DNA of 10,743 nucleotides from JAZRWQ01 sp045599805 (GTDB lineage Bacteria; Bacillota; Clostridia; Oscillospirales; UMGS1783), in NCBI GenBank assembly GCA_045599805.1, contig JAZRWQ010000023.1, positions 1 through 10,743 of the forward strand. The letters are read 5' to 3'. Both the position numbers and the translations under genes were made by a program. The notes below the pieces were generated by a model. It made no database searches, was not told where the DNA came from, and saw nothing but the letters and a program-made list of their open reading frames with translations. This document shows, piece by piece, positions 7,997 to 10,743 of this stretch. Numbering within the stretch: the stretch's first letter is position 1; each line of letters starts with the position of its first letter.

Positions 7997-8220
7997 CTGT
8001 CCGCCTCCCCTATCCTTATATAGCGGCAGCCGTATTCGCTCAGCGCTGCCGTGGCGCGCGCACGGTGCTCCGGACGGATATTCAAGCATTTTGTGCAGCC
8101 GTCCTTCGAAAGATTTTCGGATATGCGCGATATTTTATACGGCACGCCGTAGCTTGCAAGCGCATCGGCGGCGCAGTAGAGAGCGGTAGACGCACCGAAA
8201 TATATACATAATGAAAGCAT
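7993..8220 (-). CDS. DUF3343 / putative Se-S carrier-like small protein
   Basis: A 75-residue protein with the shape of the DUF3343 (Se/S carrier-like) family: an N-terminal strand and helix that open with a small-residue-rich FGASTALYCAADAL region (8-21), a central GVPYKI strand (25-30), a Cys-containing turn GCTKCLNI (41-48, here CxxC with Cys42 and Cys45), and a C-terminal YGCRYIRI strand (63-70). Such proteins usually lie beside a cysteine desulfurase-family gene and may accept sulfur or selenium from it, though the function is unproven. ATG 8220 is preferred because AAGGTG lies 6 nt upstream; a GTG at 8229 sits within that ribosome binding site. The stop overlaps the GTG start of the desulfurase gene, so translation is probably coupled. 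Confidence 0.75.
   Translation of the reverse strand: MLSLCIYFGASTALYCAADALASYGVPYKISRISENLSKDGCTKCLNIRPEHRARATAALSEYGCRYIRIGEADR
8004..8011 (-). promoter_or_regulatory. RBS deciding the GTG start of the desulfurase gene
   Basis: AGGGGAGG on the minus strand, 7 nt upstream of GTG 7996-7994 and inside the coding end of the DUF3343 gene. It is the strongest Shine-Dalgarno match near this reading frame and fixes the otherwise ambiguous start. Confidence 0.75.
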
Positions 8221-8250
8221 TGTAATCACCTTAAAACAATTATTCAGTAT

Positions 8251-8280
8251 ATACTATTCCTTTAAGCTTTACTGTGTCAG
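8251..8280 (-). promoter_or_regulatory. Possible promoter of DUF3343-desulfurase operon
   Basis: On the minus strand, CTGACA (8275-8280) and TAGTAT (8251-8256) are 18 nt apart; the -10 match is weak. The site overlaps the -35 region of the divergent transporter promoter. A perfect 10-bp palindrome AGTATATACT (8246-8255) covers the -10 and could be an operator or simply AT-rich DNA. Confidence 0.35.
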
Positions 8281-8296
8281 AAATTCGTGGTATAAT
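8268..8296 (+). promoter_or_regulatory. Promoter of AEC transporter gene
   Basis: TTTACT (8268-8273) and a perfect TATAAT (8291-8296) are separated by 17 nt, with TGG before the -10 as an extended element. Transcription would start near 8303, about 24 nt before the ATG. Confidence 0.75.
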
Positions 8297-8326
8297 TTAA
8301 ATAACCCATTCAAAAGGACAGTATAT

Positions 8327-9268
8327 ATGGAAATATTACTTTATTCACTTAAAATAGTTGCGCCGCTTTTTATCATGCTGGCGATAGGATATGCCCTTGC
8401 CGCATGCAAAATCATTGATAAGACCTTTACCGACAAAACGAGTAAATTTGTTTTCAGATTCGCCATGCCGGTTTTGCAGATGTATAATATGTACAACTCA
8501 AACCTGCTCGCGGAATTTGACGGTAAGCTCGTTATAACCATATGCGCCTGCGTTATCGGAATAATAGTGCTGTCATGGATAATCATTCCCCGCTTTGTGC
8601 ACGACCGCAAAAAGGCAGGCGTTATGATACAAGCCGCCTACCGCAGCAACTTTCTTCTCTTCGCGCTGTATATAATGCGCTCGCTTTTCGGTGAAGAGGC
8701 GCTTGGTCTCACTACGGTGATGGTTGCAGTTGCAACTGCCCTGTTTAACTTTGCCGCCGTTGTGATACTTGCCCATTTCGGCGGTGAAAAGAAAATGAAT
8801 CTTTGGAAAACCCTGCGCAATATCGCGCTTAACCCTTTAATTCTCGGCACAGCCGCAGGTATCGTATTATCATTGTCGGGTATAAAGCTCGGCGGCATTA
8901 TCGAGGGCGTTGCGGAAGACATCGGCAACCTCGTTACGCCGCTTATGCTTATCGCGCTCGGCGGTCAGTTTACCTTTAAAAGCGCAAAGGCAAACGCGAA
9001 AAATATTGCCGCCTGCGTTATTCTCCGCCTTATCGCCGCGCCCGTTGTCATGCTTACGATAGGAATTCTGCTCGGCTTCAGAGGCCCGTCTCTCGGCCTT
9101 ATCCTTGCGATATCCTGCTCGCCCGTTGCCGTATCCAGCTTTGCAATGGCAGACCAGTTCGGATGCGACACCGCCCTTGCGGGAGAAGCGGTAGTTTTCA
9201 CCACCGCATTTTCAACGCTGACGATTTTCTCCGCCGTATTCATCCTCAAATATCTCGCGCTGATTTAA
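8327..9268 (+). CDS. AEC (auxin efflux carrier) family transporter
   Basis: A 313-residue integral membrane protein of the AEC family, secondary carriers that in bacteria move small carboxylates or other organic anions such as malate. About ten hydrophobic segments can be traced, beginning with IVAPLFIMLAIGYALA (10-25) and ending with the C-terminal TTAFSTLTIFSAVFILKYLALI region. The FRFAMPVLQMYNMYN loop (43-57) and the later IALNPLILG and ILAISCSPVAVSSFAMADQFG segments are typical of the family's two inverted halves. AAAGGA lies 8 nt before ATG 8327. The gene is monocistronic and diverges from the DUF3343 operon. The substrate cannot be told from sequence; nearby citrate-cycle genes make an organic acid plausible but do not show it. 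Confidence 0.9.
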   Translation: MEILLYSLKIVAPLFIMLAIGYALAACKIIDKTFTDKTSKFVFRFAMPVLQMYNMYNSNLLAEFDGKLVITICACVIGIIVLSWIIIPRFVHDRKKAGVMIQAAYRSNFLLFALYIMRSLFGEEALGLTTVMVAVATALFNFAAVVILAHFGGEKKMNLWKTLRNIALNPLILGTAAGIVLSLSGIKLGGIIEGVAEDIGNLVTPLMLIALGGQFTFKSAKANAKNIAACVILRLIAAPVVMLTIGILLGFRGPSLGLILAISCSPVAVSSFAMADQFGCDTALAGEAVVFTTAFSTLTIFSAVFILKYLALI

Positions 9269-9294
9269 ACGAAAATACATTTTTCATTATTTTT

Positions 9295-9316
9295 AAAAAA
9301 AGTCTTGCTTTTTTTT
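9295..9316 (+). terminator. Weak hairpin with T-run after the AEC gene
   Basis: AAAAAAAG (9295-9302) pairs with CTTTTTTT (9308-9315) across a 5-nt loop and a T-run follows. The stem has only one GC pair, so it is a poor terminator. It overlaps the -35 element of the tRNA promoter. Read-through from the transporter gene into tRNA-Ser is possible. Confidence 0.3.
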
Positions 9317-9333
9317 ACTCGTTGCGTTATAAT
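9305..9333 (+). promoter_or_regulatory. Promoter of tRNA-Ser
   Basis: TTGCTT (9305-9310) and a perfect TATAAT (9328-9333) are separated by 17 nt. Transcription would start near 9340, about 11 nt before the mature tRNA. Confidence 0.75.
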
Positions 9334-9350
9334 ACCACACGTGACGGCTT

Positions 9351-9442
9351 GGAGAGATGGCTGAGCTGGTCTAAGGCGCACGACTGGAAATCGTGTGTAC
9401 CCTTAAAAGGTACCAAGGGTTCGAATCCCTTTCTCTCCGCCA
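9351..9442 (+). tRNA. tRNA-Ser (anticodon GGA), CCA encoded
   Basis: A class II tRNA of 92 nt. The 7-bp acceptor stem is GGAGAGA (9351-9357) with TCTCTCC (9432-9438), followed by discriminator G9439 and an encoded CCA (9440-9442). The anticodon stem CACGA/TCGTG (9379-9383/9391-9395) holds loop CTGGAAA, giving anticodon GGA (9386-9388), which reads UCC and UCU. A long variable arm (GTACC paired with GGTAC) is as expected for serine. The T stem is AAGGG/CCCTT around TTCGAAT. All stems are intact. Confidence 0.97.
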
Positions 9443-9495
9443 AAAAAATGGACACCCGACAGGGTGTCCATTTTTTTGGCCGAAAGGGATTCGAA
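9420..9495. repeat. Long inverted repeat: tRNA 3' half mirrored across terminator
   Basis: The terminator stem extends outward. TTCGAATCCCTTTC (9420-9433, the tRNA T-loop and T-stem 3' side) is the exact reverse complement of GAAAGGGATTCGAA (9482-9495). Between these outer arms and the terminator stem lies a bulge: TCTCC (9434-9438) on the left against a single C (9481) on the right. In total 33 bp can pair. A read-through transcript could therefore pair the tRNA's own 3' strand with downstream antisense sequence. Confidence 0.85.
9439..9480 (+). terminator. Intrinsic terminator fused to the tRNA 3' end
   Basis: A perfect 19-bp stem: left arm 9439-9457, loop GACA (9458-9461), right arm 9462-9480. 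The GC-rich core is TGGACACCC with GGGTGTCCA, followed by seven T. The left arm starts at the tRNA discriminator base and includes the encoded CCA, so no spacer exists between mature tRNA and terminator. Seven A on the left arm make it potentially active on the other strand too. Confidence 0.88.
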
Positions 9496-9499
9496 GGGA

Positions 9500-9538
9500 G
9501 CGGGAGTGAATGGCTTGCCGGTGGCAAGCCAGAGCCGC
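9500..9538 (+). other. Hairpin in repeat unit 1 (covarying stem)
   Basis: TGGCTTGCC (9511-9519) pairs perfectly with GGCAAGCCA (9523-9531) across a GGT triloop. An outer 4-bp stem, GCGG (9500-9503) with CCGC (9535-9538), encloses it across an asymmetric internal loop. The matching hairpin in unit 2 has a different stem sequence but the same length and loop. Confidence 0.75.
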
Positions 9539-9544
9539 GACCCG

Positions 9545-9601
9545 GCTTTTCCGCAGAAAAGCGAATCCCACTTCCCTTTCTTGATGTACCCCAAGTGGGG
9601 T
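9545..9601 (+). other. Two further hairpins in repeat unit 1
   Basis: GCTTTTC (9545-9551) pairs with GAAAAGC (9556-9562) over a CGCA loop, identical in unit 2 (9692-9709). ACCCC (9588-9592) pairs with GGGGT (9597-9601) over AAGT. In unit 2 the left arm is ACTCC (9735-9739), where T9737 faces G9746: a U-G wobble in a plus-strand RNA but an A-C mismatch in a minus-strand RNA. CGAATCCC (9562-9569) and CTTTC (9576-9580) can also pair back to the unit's first 12 nt with a 7-nt bulge. Confidence 0.6.
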
Positions 9602-9620
9602 GACGCATTCCCCCAACATG

Positions 9621-9642
9621 GGCGGAGAGAAAGGGATTCGAA
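9621..9642 (-). repeat. Antisense copy of tRNA-Ser 3' end (junction 1)
   Basis: Twenty-two nucleotides equal to the exact reverse complement of tRNA-Ser positions 9420-9441, covering the T-loop, the 3' strand of the T stem, the 3' acceptor strand, the discriminator and the CC of CCA. A second copy of 21 nt lies at 9768-9788. A shorter 14-nt copy at 9482-9495 begins the array. Confidence 0.9.
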
Positions 9643-9646
9643 GGGA

Positions 9647-9685
9647 GCGGTGTTGAATGACAGTCCGGTGGACTGTCAGATCCGC
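9647..9685 (+). other. Hairpin in repeat unit 2 (covarying stem)
   Basis: TGACAGTCC (9658-9666) pairs perfectly with GGACTGTCA (9670-9678) across the same GGT triloop, inside the same GCGG/CCGC outer stem (9647-9650/9682-9685). Compared with unit 1, stem positions 3, 5, 6 and 7 differ and every change is matched on the opposite arm. Confidence 0.75.
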
Positions 9686-9810
9686 GACCCGGCTTTTCCG
9701 CAGAAAAGCGAATCCCACTTCCCTTTCTTGATGCACTCCAAGTGGGGTGACGCATTCCCCCAACATGGGCGGAGAGAAAGGGATTCGAGAGACAGGTCAA
9801 ATGGAAACAG

Positions 9811-9846
9811 ACAAAAAATCACGGAGAATTCTCCGTGATTTTTTGT
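9811..9846. terminator. Palindromic terminator downstream of addA
   Basis: A perfect 36-bp palindrome: a 16-bp stem (9811-9826 with 9831-9846) and an AATT loop. The core is TCACGGAG/CTCCGTGA with six A and six T at the flanks, so it can terminate on both strands. It lies one nucleotide from the addA stop (9848-9850), and it would also stop any plus-strand transcript from the repeat array. Confidence 0.92.
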
Positions 9847-9847
9847 A

Positions 9848-10743
9848 TTACACCTCAATTTCCTTATCGAGAGCTACGGAATAGATTATCTTTTTCACAA
9901 CGGGTTTTGAGGTTATTTCGGATATGGCGCGCGCGTAATAATCAAGCTGAAGCGAATATCTTTCGAAATATTCTTCGTTGTCGGCTTTATCGGTTTTGTA
10001 ATCGACAAGCACGATGCCGCCGTTTGAGTCCTCGTAGAACATATCTATAACGCCCTGCACCAGAAGCTTTTTATCGGTTTTCATATCGGAATATTCTTCT
10101 GCCGGCATGCCCCACAAAAAGCGGTATTCGCGGTTTACCGATTTTGAGCGGCGCATATTTTCGGCAAGAGCGCTTTCCATAAAGCGGTTTATATGCTCTG
10201 TCGGCAGGCTGTCCCTTTCCGCCTTTGTAAGTATGCCGCGCTCAAAAAGCTTTTGCGCCTGCGAGGGGATATCGGCATCGTTCAAATCGATATACTGCAT
10301 GAATCTGTGGAATGCTGTACCCTTTTCGGCGGCGGAGATGCTTTCCCCCGAAAGCGCGGGGATGCGGGAATAGGCATCGGGACGGATAAGGGGCGCGCCG
10401 TCCTCATCGGCATGACGGATGCCCTTAAGCTCGGACACCGAAACCTTCGCCGGTATCTCCCATAAGCCGCTATCCGGATAGGTATAGGTTAAAATCCCGT
10501 CATCATAGCTTTCGTTTTCGGCAACCGTTTCGGCACTATCGAGCGGGCTGACGGGGGTGCCGACATCGAAAACGTCAACGTCGATTTTAAAGTCCGTATC
10601 GTAAACGGGAAGCGGCATATCGTTTTGCAGCATGATATCCTTGAAAGCCGGATGGCGCATCAGGGCGTACAGAAGCCACTCGGACGTACTCGATGCGGAC
10701 AGAACGAAGGAAGCAGGAGCCTGTTTATTGTCCTTCTCATAGG
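9848..10743 (-). CDS. addA: ATP-dependent helicase/nuclease subunit A, partial (C-terminus)
   Basis: The last 297 residues of AddA, the UvrD-like helicase plus nuclease subunit of AddAB, which processes double-strand DNA ends for recombination repair. The frame is open to the right edge with no start, so the helicase domains lie outside; an internal ATG at 10660 is not the start, because the upstream codons (SASSTSEWLLYALMRHP) continue the family sequence. The C-terminal RecB-family nuclease is complete: KVSVSEL (about 99-105 of the visible part), GTAFH with the metal-ligand His145, VIDMFYED with Asp233, LVDYKTDK with Asp247 and Lys249, and QLDYYARA with Gln265. No iron-sulfur cysteines are expected in this subunit and none cluster here. 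addB would be expected further upstream. The gene ends at a palindromic terminator. Confidence 0.93.
   Translation of the reverse strand, partial: YEKDNKQAPASFVLSASSTSEWLLYALMRHPAFKDIMLQNDMPLPVYDTDFKIDVDVFDVGTPVSPLDSAETVAENESYDDGILTYTYPDSGLWEIPAKVSVSELKGIRHADEDGAPLIRPDAYSRIPALSGESISAAEKGTAFHRFMQYIDLNDADIPSQAQKLFERGILTKAERDSLPTEHINRFMESALAENMRRSKSVNREYRFLWGMPAEEYSDMKTDKKLLVQGVIDMFYEDSNGGIVLVDYKTDKADNEEYFERYSLQLDYYARAISEITSKPVVKKIIYSVALDKEIEV

Larger units (their letters stand above)
9482..9788. repeat. Tandem 147-bp repeat, two units plus partial third
   Basis: Unit 1 is 9482-9628 and unit 2 is 9629-9775; both are exactly 147 bp. The third copy keeps only the first 13 bp (9776-9788). The units differ at about 14 positions, eight of which are in the two arms of one hairpin. 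Each unit opens with GAAAGGGATTCGAA and ends with GGCGGAGA, so unit junctions reconstitute a 22-nt reverse complement of the tRNA-Ser 3' end. This fills most of the gene-free interval 9443-9847. Open frames cross the repeats on both strands only because 147 is a multiple of three; no ribosome binding site or known domain is seen. Confidence 0.92.

Noticed and set aside
7997..8089. 31-residue N-terminal extension of the desulfurase
   Set aside because: It overlaps the DUF3343 gene in another frame and lacks a ribosome binding site; GTG 7996 has a strong one and starts just before the conserved FDNAAS motif.
9482..9788. CRISPR array
   Set aside because: The unit is 147 bp and nearly identical throughout, without short repeats separated by unique spacers, and no cas gene is present.
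9482..9788. Integron attC cassette array or insertion sequence
   Set aside because: No integrase or transposase gene is in the window and I saw no attC-type core (GTTRRRY/RYYYAAC) or clear terminal inverted repeats with target duplications.

Overview
The window looks like chromosomal DNA from an anaerobic, low-to-moderate GC Gram-positive bacterium of the Clostridia, possibly a gut Oscillospiraceae/Ruminococcaceae-type organism. The evidence is the cdaA-cdaR (diadenylate cyclase and YbbR) pair, an AddA-type helicase-nuclease, strong AAGGAG-like ribosome binding sites, extended -10 promoters (TGnTATAAT), and a short oxidative TCA branch (citrate synthase, YbhJ-like aconitase family hydratase, eukaryotic-type NADP isocitrate dehydrogenase). 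The taxonomic call is an inference from gene content only.

Layout, left to right. (1) 1-977, minus strand: citrate synthase, cut by the window edge. (2) 978-1195: divergent promoter region. (3) 1196-4649, plus strand: an aconitase-family hydratase and NADP-isocitrate dehydrogenase, one nucleotide apart. Together with citrate synthase they make 2-oxoglutarate, the precursor of glutamate. (4) 4653-4689: a strong hairpin between convergent genes that can terminate transcription from both sides. (5) 4693-6817, minus strand: cdaA then cdaR, which make and control the second messenger c-di-AMP. They have their own promoter and a 5'-UTR stem-loop. (6) 6893-8220, minus strand: a small Se/S-carrier-like (DUF3343) protein and a class V cysteine desulfurase-family protein with a 4-nt GTGA overlap. 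(7) 8221-8326: a second divergent promoter region. (8) 8327-9268, plus strand: an AEC-family membrane transporter. (9) 9351-9442: tRNA-Ser(GGA) with its own promoter, running directly into an intrinsic terminator. (10) 9482-9788: two tandem 147-bp units plus a partial third. (11) 9811-10743, minus strand: a palindromic terminator and the 3' part of addA, cut by the right edge.

Most genes are ordinary housekeeping genes. The unexplained part is the roughly 400-bp gene-free interval after tRNA-Ser. Each 147-bp unit carries an antisense copy of the 3' end of that tRNA, so the repeats and the tRNA gene form a long inverted repeat around the terminator. Each unit also has a 9-bp hairpin whose stem differs at four positions between the two copies, with all four changes compensated on the other arm. 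A second hairpin is kept by a G-T pair that would be a wobble only in a plus-strand RNA. This suggests selection for a structured nucleic acid, probably RNA, rather than for protein. I do not recognise it as a named family and treat it as the main candidate for an undescribed element.
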